DNA from: Gemmatimonadaceae bacterium
GTDB taxonomy: Bacteria; Gemmatimonadota; Gemmatimonadetes; Gemmatimonadales; Gemmatimonadaceae
Length of the DNA: 64,000 bases
Reading direction: 5' to 3'
Assembly: GCA_020846935.1 (NCBI GenBank)
Contig: JADLCY010000008.1
Location: forward strand, 360,177 to 424,176
Shown here: piece by piece, positions 37,338 through 45,494 of the stretch
How positions within the stretch are numbered: the first letter of the stretch is position 1
How the letters are laid out: the number at the start of each line of letters is the position of its first letter
Position numbers and translations under genes: made by a program
Notes under the pieces: generated by a model
Seen by the model: only the letters and a program-made list of their open reading frames with translations
Database searches by the model: none
What the model was told of the DNA's origin: nothing

Positions 37338-38744
37338 ATGCCCACCATCCAGCGAGCGGCAATCGGTCGCTACCGGATCATCGACTTCGTCGGTGCCGGG
37401 GGAATGGGGGAGGTCTACCGCGTGGTGGACACCGCCAGCGGGCGGATCGCGGCGCTCAAGGTGCTCACCGCGACGCGCGGCGCCACGATGCTCGAGCGAT
37501 TCCGCAACGAGGCAAGGATCCATTCCACGCTGCAGCACCGCGGCATTGCCACGATGTACGAGTTCCTCGAGACCGACGGCATGCCGTGCATCGCGATGGA
37601 GTTCGTGGACGGCGACACGCTGGAGCAGCACATCCGTGCCGCCGGGTCGCTGGACCAGGATCAGGCGCTGAAGATCTTCGCGGGCGTCGTCGATGTCGTG
37701 AGCTATCTGCACGAACGTGGCGTGGTCCATCGAGATCTCAAGTCCAACAACGTCAAGATCGACGATCGAGGCCAGGTCAAGCTGCTGGACTTTGGCATTG
37801 CCAAGTCGCACAACACGCCCAAGCTCACGACCGACGGCAACGTCATCGGCACGCTGCACTACCTCTCGCCCGAACAGCTGCGCACCGGGCAGGCTGACGC
37901 GCGCAGCGACGTGTGGGCGCTGGGTGTGCTGCTTTACGAGATGGTGACCGGGCACATGCCGTTCGAAGGCGGGGCGCTGGGCGTGGTCACGGAGCGACTG
38001 CTCAAGGGCATGTATGTGCCTGCTTCCACGATCCGGCCATCGGTCACGCGCGAGGTCGACCGGATCATCGGGCGGTGCCTGCGTGTGCAGGCCGGCGACC
38101 GTTATGCCAACGCCGAGGCCCTGCTCACCGATGTGCGCGTGCTGCTCACCGGGGAGCAGCGTACACGCGGTCTCCTGCGCATCGATCCGGCCACCTCGGG
38201 AGAAGTGGGGCGCGCGCTGCGGCGACACGGGCCGCTTGCCGCCAGCGTGAGCGCGGCGGGGCTGGCGTTGGCTTTCCTCATTTGGAGCCTGCCGCCGGAG
38301 ACCACTACCGGCAGCACGGGGCAGGCGGCCGACACGACATTCGCATTGCCTCCGGCTGAAATCGCCGACACCCCGCGTCCGGAGCCGCGCTCCGGCGAAC
38401 TCGTCATCGGCAGCGGCACCCTGTCCACCGCCACGATCACTGTACCGGGCGACCTGCACGCAGACGTCGTCTATCAGGGTCGCGTGGTCGGACGCACACC
38501 CTTCAGGGTCCGCGCGCCCGCGGGCGCCGAGGTGGTGTTGACGCTTCGCCTGACCGGATATGCCGACGAGCCGATTCGCTTCACGATGACGGTGTTCGAC
38601 AACGAGTTCCAGCACGTGCTCATGCCCATCGCGGCGCGCGGCGACTCGCAGGGGTTCGCGGCGCGTCAGGATGCAGCTCGGGTCAAGTTCAACTCGCGGT
38701 CCGCCACGGCGGGCCTCTCCCTGGTCCAACTCCGCCATGCCTGA
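37338..38744 (+). CDS. Ser/Thr protein kinase with PEGA-like extracytoplasmic domain
   Basis: The ATG at 37338 gives 468 residues. The kinase domain is at ~10-275 (GAGGMGEVYRVV, AALKVLT, HRDLKSNNVKI at ~131, DFGIAKS, GTLHYLSPEQL). The TM helix is at ~298-316. The external part ends in a PEGA-type beta domain (ADVVYQGRVVGRTPFRVRAP, ~375-430). The PP2C gene starts inside its 3' end by 8 bases, so the two are coupled. It probably phosphorylates the FHA-protease or the third kinase. Confidence 0.93.
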   Translation: MPTIQRAAIGRYRIIDFVGAGGMGEVYRVVDTASGRIAALKVLTATRGATMLERFRNEARIHSTLQHRGIATMYEFLETDGMPCIAMEFVDGDTLEQHIRAAGSLDQDQALKIFAGVVDVVSYLHERGVVHRDLKSNNVKIDDRGQVKLLDFGIAKSHNTPKLTTDGNVIGTLHYLSPEQLRTGQADARSDVWALGVLLYEMVTGHMPFEGGALGVVTERLLKGMYVPASTIRPSVTREVDRIIGRCLRVQAGDRYANAEALLTDVRVLLTGEQRTRGLLRIDPATSGEVGRALRRHGPLAASVSAAGLALAFLIWSLPPETTTGSTGQAADTTFALPPAEIADTPRPEPRSGELVIGSGTLSTATITVPGDLHADVVYQGRVVGRTPFRVRAPAGAEVVLTLRLTGYADEPIRFTMTVFDNEFQHVLMPIAARGDSQGFAARQDAARVKFNSRSATAGLSLVQLRHA

Positions 38745-39684
38745 CGCCCGTTCCCTGCCCGCCGCCCTCGGCGCGCCGGCATTTCTCTCCGCCGGGTGGC
38801 TCAGCCGCTGGTTTGGCGGACCACCCCCCGCGACGCCGTTGCGCGCCACGGTGGAGCTTGCCCTGCCTGGCGACGGCGCTCCCGAAGCGCGACTGCAGGT
38901 GGGGTGGAGCACCGATCCAGGGTGCGTGCGCGAGATCAACGAAGACGCGATCCGCGTGGTACGCCCGGTGAGCGCCACCGACCTCGCCACACACGGCGTG
39001 CTGGCGGTGGTGTGCGACGGCATGGGCGGTCATGAAGCTGGTGAGATTGCGAGTGGACTCGCGATCGAGGCGTTCGTGCGGGGCGCCGCGGCTCACGAAC
39101 GCGATGCCGCCGCTCAACTCGTGCGCTGCGTTGAGGCGGCGAACCTGGCCGTCTTCGAGGCGGCCCAGCGCGATCGCAAGCTCGCCGGCATGGGCACGAC
39201 CTGCACGGGGCTGCTACTGCGCGGGGGCGCAGCATACTGTGCTCACGTCGGGGACAGTCGCTGCTACCTGGTGCGTGACGGCGAGATCTTCCTCATGACC
39301 GAAGATCACTCGGCGGTCATGGAACTGGTGCGACAGGGCGTGATCACGAGGGACGAGGCACGGCACCATCCCGACAAGAACGTGATCTCGCGCGCGCTGG
39401 GCAGCCAGCGGCGTGTCGCCGTCTCGGCGTGGCCGCAGCCGCTGGGGCTCCGCCCGGGGGATCGGTTCCTCATCTGCTCCGACGGACTGTACGACCTGGT
39501 GGAGGATGTGGAACTGCGGGACACGATGCTGGGCCTCGACGCCCAGGGCGCCTGCGACGCACTGGTTCGACTCGCCCGTGAGCGCGGCGGCTTTGACAAC
39601 ATCTCCGTGGCTGTGCTCGCGCTTCCGGCGAATGACAGCGCCCGCCCGGTGCGGGAGACGCGCGCCATCGAGGTCGCGACATGA
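38737..39684 (+). CDS. PP2C-type protein phosphatase
   Basis: The 315-residue product has the PP2C metal motifs: TDPGCVREINEDAI, VCDGMGGHEAGEIASG, YCAHVGDSRCYLVRDGE, ICSDGLYDLVEDVE and FDNISVAVL. It removes phosphate from Ser/Thr. It overlaps the upstream kinase by 8 bases and the next kinase by 4 (ATGA), so writer and eraser are made together. There is no membrane helix. Confidence 0.95.
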   Translation: MPDARSLPAALGAPAFLSAGWLSRWFGGPPPATPLRATVELALPGDGAPEARLQVGWSTDPGCVREINEDAIRVVRPVSATDLATHGVLAVVCDGMGGHEAGEIASGLAIEAFVRGAAAHERDAAAQLVRCVEAANLAVFEAAQRDRKLAGMGTTCTGLLLRGGAAYCAHVGDSRCYLVRDGEIFLMTEDHSAVMELVRQGVITRDEARHHPDKNVISRALGSQRRVAVSAWPQPLGLRPGDRFLICSDGLYDLVEDVELRDTMLGLDAQGACDALVRLARERGGFDNISVAVLALPANDSARPVRETRAIEVAT

Positions 39685-41543
39685 TCGGCGCGTCCGTCGG
39701 CAACTACCGGGTGGTCGAGCGGATCGGCGACGGCGGAATGGGCACCGTGTACCGTGCGGTGGACCAGATGCTCGACCGAGAGGTGGCGCTCAAGGTCATG
39801 CGGCCGGAGTTGTCGCGACAAGCGGCACTGAGTGAACGCTTTCGCCAGGAGGCGATCGCGCTCGCGCGGCTCAATCACCCGAACATCGCGGCCGTCTACG
39901 GACTCGAGAAGAACGGCGACGACCTCGTGATGGTCATGGAGTATGTGCGCGGTGAGACGCTGGAGTCGATCGTGCAGCGCTCCGGCCGGCTGGCGTGGGC
40001 GCGCGCGTTCGAGCTGTGTCGCGAGGCGCTGGCGGCGCTGGAGCACGCGCACGACAAGGGCGTGGTGCACCGCGACATCAAGCCGGCGAACATCATGCTG
40101 GCCCGCGACGGCACGGTGAAGGTCATGGACTTCGGCATCGCGCGCATCATGGGACGCAGCCGCCAGACGCGGGTGGGCGCGGCCGTGGGTACCCCGATGT
40201 ACATGTCTCCGGAACAGCTCAAGGGGGAGGAGGTGGACGGGCGCAGTGACCTGTATTCGATGGGAGCGGTGGTGTTCGAGCTCGTGACCGGCCGCATGGC
40301 CTTCGAGGCCGACAGCGACTACGAGCTGATGATGAAGCAGCTCAACGATCCGCCGCCCCCGGTGCGCTCGATCCTGCCCGACGTCCCGTTGATCGTGGAC
40401 AGCGTGCTGCAGCGCGCGCTGGCCAAGCGCCGCGAGGATCGATACCGCGATGCGCGCGAGATGCGTGATGTGCTGACGCAGGCGCTCTCACACCAGGCAG
40501 CGGCACCGGCGCCGCATCGGCCAGCGCCGGCGACGCGCCTCGCCGCCGAGCCCTCTGGGCCGCCGCCGGCGTCCGAAATCGGCGTGACGGCGGACATGCC
40601 AACGGCCTCGTCATCCAGAGTCGCAGAGACCCGACTGGCCCCCGAGCCAGCGGGTCGGGAGATCGAACCTCGCGTCCTGGTGGATGCAGCACCGGCCACA
40701 CGACTGGCGGTGCCCTCGGCGCCTGCCGGTGGCACGGATCTCACACGCTGGCTGACCGATTGGCGAGCCTGGAGCGCCGTGGCGGCATCGCTGTTCGTGG
40801 TCGCCGTGTTCGCCCGCTCGGGGCGTGAGGAGCGCGTGGAGCCGGCCGACCACGATTCGGCCGTGGTCGTGGCAGACACGCCGCGCGCACCGGTCCCGGG
40901 TTCGTTAGGCGACACCGCCGGGCGTGCGACCGTGCCGCCGCCACCGGTGACATCCGCGCCCGCCAACTCCATGGAGGGCCTGCGCCCGCTCACGCCAGGC
41001 CCGGCGGAGACGCCTCGCGCCACGCAGCCAAACGTGCCCGCGCGGCGGGAGCCACGCCCGGCCGAGACCGAACCGCGTCAGACCGAAGCGACGGCTCCCC
41101 AGGTCCGCCAGCCCGATCCGCCGCCCCCTCCACCTGAACGCACGGAGCCGCGCCCCGCCGGGAGCGACGCGCCGCCGGAACGCGGTGAGGATGCCGAGGC
41201 CGCGCGCCGCGAGATTGCCGGTGAAGTCGCGGGATTCGCGCGCGCGGTGAGCGCGGGCGAAGAGGGCCGCGTGGGGAGTGTCCTGCGAGCGGGCGAAGAG
41301 CTCGAGCGCGAGTGGCTCGGCCTCATGAAGGAGCGTCGGCTGCTCATGGACGTCTCGGGCGCGCCGGACATCGATCTCAGCGGGGCGCGGGCCACGGCAC
41401 GCTTCTCGGCCATCCTCAACGTACGCTCGGCGTTCGGCGCCAACCGTAGGCGCACCGCCCAGTTTGTCGCCGAGGTGGCGCGCAGCGGCGGTTCGTGGCG
41501 TGTGACGAGCGTGCGCCCCGTGGGCGCGATCAGCCTCAAGTAG
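39681..41543 (+). CDS. Ser/Thr protein kinase with Pro/Ala-rich linker and NTF2-like end
   Basis: The 620-residue product has its kinase domain at ~1-260: GDGGMGTVYRAVD, VALKVMRPEL, HRDIKPANIML (~129), DFGIARI and GTPMYMSPEQL. The Pro/Thr/Glu-rich stretch (~270-540) contains a TM helix near 365-380 (AWSAVAASLFVVAVFA). The final ~90 residues look like a small alpha/beta domain (EIAGEVAGFARAVSAGEEG, then ARFSAILNV), possibly NTF2/SnoaL-like. Its start is fused to the phosphatase stop. Confidence 0.93.
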   Translation: MIGASVGNYRVVERIGDGGMGTVYRAVDQMLDREVALKVMRPELSRQAALSERFRQEAIALARLNHPNIAAVYGLEKNGDDLVMVMEYVRGETLESIVQRSGRLAWARAFELCREALAALEHAHDKGVVHRDIKPANIMLARDGTVKVMDFGIARIMGRSRQTRVGAAVGTPMYMSPEQLKGEEVDGRSDLYSMGAVVFELVTGRMAFEADSDYELMMKQLNDPPPPVRSILPDVPLIVDSVLQRALAKRREDRYRDAREMRDVLTQALSHQAAAPAPHRPAPATRLAAEPSGPPPASEIGVTADMPTASSSRVAETRLAPEPAGREIEPRVLVDAAPATRLAVPSAPAGGTDLTRWLTDWRAWSAVAASLFVVAVFARSGREERVEPADHDSAVVVADTPRAPVPGSLGDTAGRATVPPPPVTSAPANSMEGLRPLTPGPAETPRATQPNVPARREPRPAETEPRQTEATAPQVRQPDPPPPPPERTEPRPAGSDAPPERGEDAEAARREIAGEVAGFARAVSAGEEGRVGSVLRAGEELEREWLGLMKERRLLMDVSGAPDIDLSGARATARFSAILNVRSAFGANRRRTAQFVAEVARSGGSWRVTSVRPVGAISLK

Positions 41544-41699
41544 GAGCCTGCCCCCCCCAGGGGTGGGTCAGAGCGCACCAGCGTGCCCGCGCGACACGCT
41601 GATGCCGAAGCAGAGAAGGGTGCTGCGTTCCTCGTTCAGGGCACGCTCTATGGCGATCGCGCCGGACGCGTCGGGCGACCCCGTTGCGACTTACGGGAC

Positions 41700-44201
41700 T
41701 CACGGCGTGAGACGGCCCTGCCGATACGCGGTCTTCGTGACGGCTCCTTCGGCGTTCATGCCGTTGCCGACGACCCATCCCGTGGCGGCGACCTGCCACG
41801 TGGTGCTCGCGCCCACCTGGAGTCCCCAGCTGTCCTGCCAGCCGTTGACACTGGCGAAGTCGGGAATCGTTACGTCGAACGCGCCGTTGAGCGCCATGTA
41901 TCCCGAAGTCATCGAGATCGCGGTTGCGCGCGCTGCCTGCACGAACCGCGCGCTCCAGACGTTGTCGTATTCTCCTTGCCGCGAGTAGACGGCGCGCAGG
42001 CGTGCGTGGCCGACGGTGGATGCGGTGCTGACGGTCATCGGGCCTGGGGTGCTGGGCAGCACGAGCTGCGTACTGGTGGCGTCGCGCGCCATGGCGGTGA
42101 TGCTGCGCGCCACCGTGACGAGGGAACCCGAGGTCGTGGTCGCCGTGGCGGTGACCGTGTGCAGGTCACCGGCCATCGTACGCGACGACGGCACGGCGGA
42201 GTACGCCACCGTCGACACGCCGATTGCGGTCCCAAGCGAGAGTGCAGCCCCGTTGGCGGTGAGGAACGTGGTGGCTGCAACCCCCTGCTCGCCAACACCG
42301 ACCCCAACGATCTGCAGCTGGCGTGTCTCCGGATCGAAGCCTTCGCTCCCCGAGAAGTCGATGGTGCCGAGCGACGCATTGTTGGCCGGAACGAACGCGC
42401 GACGCAGCAGCAGCCGCTGCAGCACCAGCGGCGTCGGCCCCGCCAGGTCGACCGTGAAGCGCGCCGCTGCCAGGTCGACCGTGCCGGGCGGCACTCCGGT
42501 GATCGTGAACGTCGGAGAGGCCTGGGTTGGAGGGGTCGCCGGAGTGGCGCCGCCAACCGAAAGCAGCACCGCGTCGCTGGCGGCGGTCAGTCCGCCCACG
42601 GTGCCCGTCACCGTCTTGCTCGTGGGCGCGGTGCACGTCGCCTGACCGCGTGCCTGCAGGTCGACGAAGGTGCCGTAGGCAATGGAGAGAACCCAGGATC
42701 CAGCGCTCCCCGGTGTCACCCAGGCCACGCCGCCGATGGTGCTGATCGTGAACGAGTACGTGTTGGTCGCGACGGCGGTCGCCTGCTGCCATGCACCGAA
42801 GGCATTCTGATACGCGACCCACACCGGGATGCTCGCGGACTCGCCGCAGAACGTGAACGTGACGTTGCCGGTCCCGACCTGACCAGGCGTGACGGTGAGC
42901 GTCACCGTCGTGCTCACGTTCGCGACACCGGTGGCTGCGCCCGTCACGGTGATCTCGTAGCTACCGACGGGCACCGACGCGCCGACGGCAAAGGTGAGCG
43001 ACGAGCTGTTCTGGGTCGTGACTGGAGCGCCGAACGTTGCAATCACGCCGCCGGGGACATTGCTCGTGGTGAGCGTCACCGGACCAGTGATCCCCGTTCG
43101 TACGACGTTGATGGTGGTTCCGCCCGAACTGCCCTGCGCGACCGAAACGGCAGACGGCACGGCGGCGATGGCGATCGAACCCCCGGACGATCCGGCGACC
43201 GTGACCGCGAACTGAACGCTGGCCGGGGCGATGCCCTGGCCCGTTCCCTGAACGACGACGTTGTACGTCCCGCTCGCTGTGCCGGTGGCTGCGGTGAAGT
43301 TCACGACGACGCTGTTGCCCGTCGTTGGTGTCGCGGGCGTGAACGCAGCGGTGAGGCCGCTCGGCAGGCCCGTGGTAGCGGCGAACGTGACTGCACCAGT
43401 GAAGTTGGTGCGGGCGATGGTCACCACCGAACCTTGCGGCGTGCCACCCGGTTGCACGGTCACGGCCGGGTTCGACGTGGAGAGCGCGATCGATGAGCGT
43501 TGTGGCCGAATCACTGTGAGCGTGAAACCGGCGCTCACCGCGGTGACCGAACTTCCGCCCGACGCAGTGGCGGCGAGAACGTAGTCACCCGCCGCGGTCG
43601 CGGCACTCACCCCAACGGTGACGGTAAAGACATCGCCCGACTGCGCCACCGTGGTGGTGACTCCATCGGGCGTTCCGGTCACAGCGAGCGTCACGGCGCC
43701 TGCGAAGTTCGTGCGCGAGACGGTCGCCGTGAACGCCGTATTGCCGCCGGCGATGACGGTGGCGGTGGCCGGGTTGTTGATCAGCCGGATCGACGGTGGC
43801 TGCGTGACCGTGAGGGAAACAGCGGCCGTCTGGTCGGCGAGTCCGTTCGCCCGGGCGCGAATGGTGAACGTGTAGTTGCCCGGCGCGACGGTGGATCCCA
43901 CCGTCACCGTAAGCCCGGTCGTCGCCGTGGCGGCCGTGATCGTTGCCGGATTGAACGAGGCCGCCACACCGGTCGGGACGCTCTCGAGCGACAGGTTGAC
44001 GACTCCGGTGAAGTTGCCCGTGCGCGCGATCGTCGCCGTGATCCCGCCCGAAGCACCCTGAGGCACGCTCAGCGCCGTGGCCGAGAGCGTCACGCTGAAC
44101 CCCTGGGGGATCGGGGGCGGCGACGACCCATCGTCACCTCCGCCGCAGGCGGAACCGGTGAGCACGAGTGCGAAGGTGAGACCACGAGCGATACGCGACA
44201 C
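41700..44201 (-). CDS. Large Ig-like-repeat surface lipoprotein A
   Basis: The GTG at 44201 has GGAGGA five bases upstream. The lipobox is LVLTGSAC. About five ~100-residue beta repeats follow, each with a variant of SVxQGASGG...VTIxRTNFTGAVTLAV...PxGVTATF. These resemble Ig/BACON-like bacterial adhesin domains. The C-terminal third differs (Gly/Thr-rich) and ends RQGRLTP. It is a paralogue of 45495-48296. A surface-exposed adhesin or glycan-binding lipoprotein is likely. The stop is 156 bases from the converging kinase gene. Confidence 0.85.
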   Translation of the reverse strand: MSRIARGLTFALVLTGSACGGGDDGSSPPPIPQGFSVTLSATALSVPQGASGGITATIARTGNFTGVVNLSLESVPTGVAASFNPATITAATATTGLTVTVGSTVAPGNYTFTIRARANGLADQTAAVSLTVTQPPSIRLINNPATATVIAGGNTAFTATVSRTNFAGAVTLAVTGTPDGVTTTVAQSGDVFTVTVGVSAATAAGDYVLAATASGGSSVTAVSAGFTLTVIRPQRSSIALSTSNPAVTVQPGGTPQGSVVTIARTNFTGAVTFAATTGLPSGLTAAFTPATPTTGNSVVVNFTAATGTASGTYNVVVQGTGQGIAPASVQFAVTVAGSSGGSIAIAAVPSAVSVAQGSSGGTTINVVRTGITGPVTLTTSNVPGGVIATFGAPVTTQNSSSLTFAVGASVPVGSYEITVTGAATGVANVSTTVTLTVTPGQVGTGNVTFTFCGESASIPVWVAYQNAFGAWQQATAVATNTYSFTISTIGGVAWVTPGSAGSWVLSIAYGTFVDLQARGQATCTAPTSKTVTGTVGGLTAASDAVLLSVGGATPATPPTQASPTFTITGVPPGTVDLAAARFTVDLAGPTPLVLQRLLLRRAFVPANNASLGTIDFSGSEGFDPETRQLQIVGVGVGEQGVAATTFLTANGAALSLGTAIGVSTVAYSAVPSSRTMAGDLHTVTATATTTSGSLVTVARSITAMARDATSTQLVLPSTPGPMTVSTASTVGHARLRAVYSRQGEYDNVWSARFVQAARATAISMTSGYMALNGAFDVTIPDFASVNGWQDSWGLQVGASTTWQVAATGWVVGNGMNAEGAVTKTAYRQGRLTP

Positions 44202-44261
44202 GAATTCCTCCGGACGTTCGACGGCAGACTTACGCCGGGGCGGAAAGCAACGGGCCGGCGG

Positions 44262-44345
44262 CTCCAGAATGAGCAACCGGGCCCGGCCGGAACGTGACGG
44301 GCGTTACGGAGTGATCCATCCCTGTTGCTGGTTGGACGCCGGTAC
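44262..44345 (-). pseudogene. Orphan 3' end of a third Ig-like lipoprotein paralogue with its terminator
   Basis: On the minus strand a frame ends QQQGWITP-stop at 44306, matching the RQGSITP and RQGRLTP ends of the two paralogues. It is followed by a CCCGGTTGCTC...GGAGC terminator nearly identical to the one after the gene at 45495. Upstream sequence is not paralogue-like. A remnant of a deleted or recombined third copy is inferred. Confidence 0.5.
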
Positions 44346-44567
44346 TGCCTCCAAAGCCGGGACGCCGCGGCGCCCCGACGAGTTCATCTGGTTCTCCGAT
44401 TTCCTATGCCCATTCTGCAGTAGCTTCCATGGCAGCGGCATCGCTCGGTGCGTCTGGGACTCCGCTGATCCTGATCAACGGCCTGCTGCTGCACGCTTCG
44501 CCGGTGACAGTGCGCTACGGGACGAGCTGCGAACCGCAATACAACGAGCAGCGCGTGGGAGGTAGTC

Positions 44568-45344
44568 ATGAGGTATTCAACGCTGTTGCTGCTGGTGGCT
44601 GGATTCCCGAAATGTGCGCTGGCACAGGTCGCCGTCGGAACGATTCGCGCGGGCGAGAGTCGAAGCCCCTTGTCGGGGGCGTTTGTTGCGCTTCTGGATA
44701 CTTCGGCGAGCGTGGTAGGTGGCGTTTCAACCGACGACCGAGGCAGGTTCACCCTGCACGCGCCCGAGCCAGGCACCTTTGCGCTGATGGCGCGCCATCC
44801 TGGTTACCAGCGCACCATCACGGCCTGGTTGCAGTTCGGCGCACTCGACTCCCTGGAAGTCAACATCTCGCTCGCCGCTACCGCGCACACACTGTCGCCT
44901 ATCGTCGTCACGACTCAGCGGCAGGAGCTCCTCGACATGGAGCTCAAGGGCGTCGCGCTGAGGACGGTGAACGGTACGTTCGTCACGCAGGCAGAAATCG
45001 AGTACAGCGCGGTCGGCACGAGACGCCTGACGGAAGTCATTCAGAACCTGCGCATTCCATCGCTGTCGCTGCGGCACTACCGCATAAGTACCGGGGACCC
45101 GCGGCTGGACGGAGACCGCACCTGCCTGGTGCTCACCCGCGCGGCGCGCAACGCATGTGTCACCGTGGTCATCGATGGCTTGCGCTACACCGACCTCGAT
45201 GACCTGCTGCACCTGGACGACTTCATCTCACCCGAACAGGTGAAGGCGATGGTCTTCGTCCGGCCCTCGGAGAGTGGATCACTGTTCGGGTCGGAGTCGA
45301 CCAATGGTGTCTTGCTGATCATCACGAAGACCGGGGCGCGCTGA
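44568..45344 (+). CDS. Plug-only TonB-receptor-like protein with carboxypeptidase-regulatory domain
   Basis: The ATG at 44568 has GGGAGG upstream. The 258-residue product has a signal (ending CALAQ) and a carboxypeptidase-regulatory-like beta-sandwich (SGAFVALLDTSASVVGGVSTDDRGRFTL). A TonB plug-like region follows (SPIVVTTQRQELLDMELKG, and PEQVKAMVFVRPSESGSLFGSE with ESTNGVLLIITKTG at the end). No barrel follows; the stop is genuine. It stands between two lipoprotein paralogues. A TonB-linked binding protein or truncated receptor is possible. Confidence 0.7.
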   Translation: MRYSTLLLLVAGFPKCALAQVAVGTIRAGESRSPLSGAFVALLDTSASVVGGVSTDDRGRFTLHAPEPGTFALMARHPGYQRTITAWLQFGALDSLEVNISLAATAHTLSPIVVTTQRQELLDMELKGVALRTVNGTFVTQAEIEYSAVGTRRLTEVIQNLRIPSLSLRHYRISTGDPRLDGDRTCLVLTRAARNACVTVVIDGLRYTDLDDLLHLDDFISPEQVKAMVFVRPSESGSLFGSESTNGVLLIITKTGAR

Positions 45345-45439
45345 GTACGTCGCACTCGCGATCGCCCCTGCGGGGTGACCGCAAGCACTCGAGACGGATG
45401 GACGCCCAGGGACAGGCGCCATCTGCGACCACCAAGCAA

Positions 45440-45476
45440 GAGGCCCGGCCGCTCCAGCAGGGAGCAACCGGGCCTC
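45440..45476. terminator. Intrinsic terminator between converging genes
   Basis: GAGGCCCGG (45440-45448) pairs with CCGGGCCTC (45468-45476) around an inner GCTCC/GGAGC stem. It lies just after the plug-like gene and just after the stop (45495, minus strand) of lipoprotein B. Confidence 0.75.
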
Positions 45477-45494
45477 TGTGCTGTTTGATGGAGG

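Noticed and set aside
41579..41601. CAGCGTG/CACGCTG hairpin between converging genes as a terminator
   Set aside because: Short stem, large loop and no U-run, so support is weak.
41583..43496. Long plus frame opposite the lipoprotein A gene
   Set aside because: Gly/Arg/Asp-rich antisense of a Ser/Thr/Val repeat gene.
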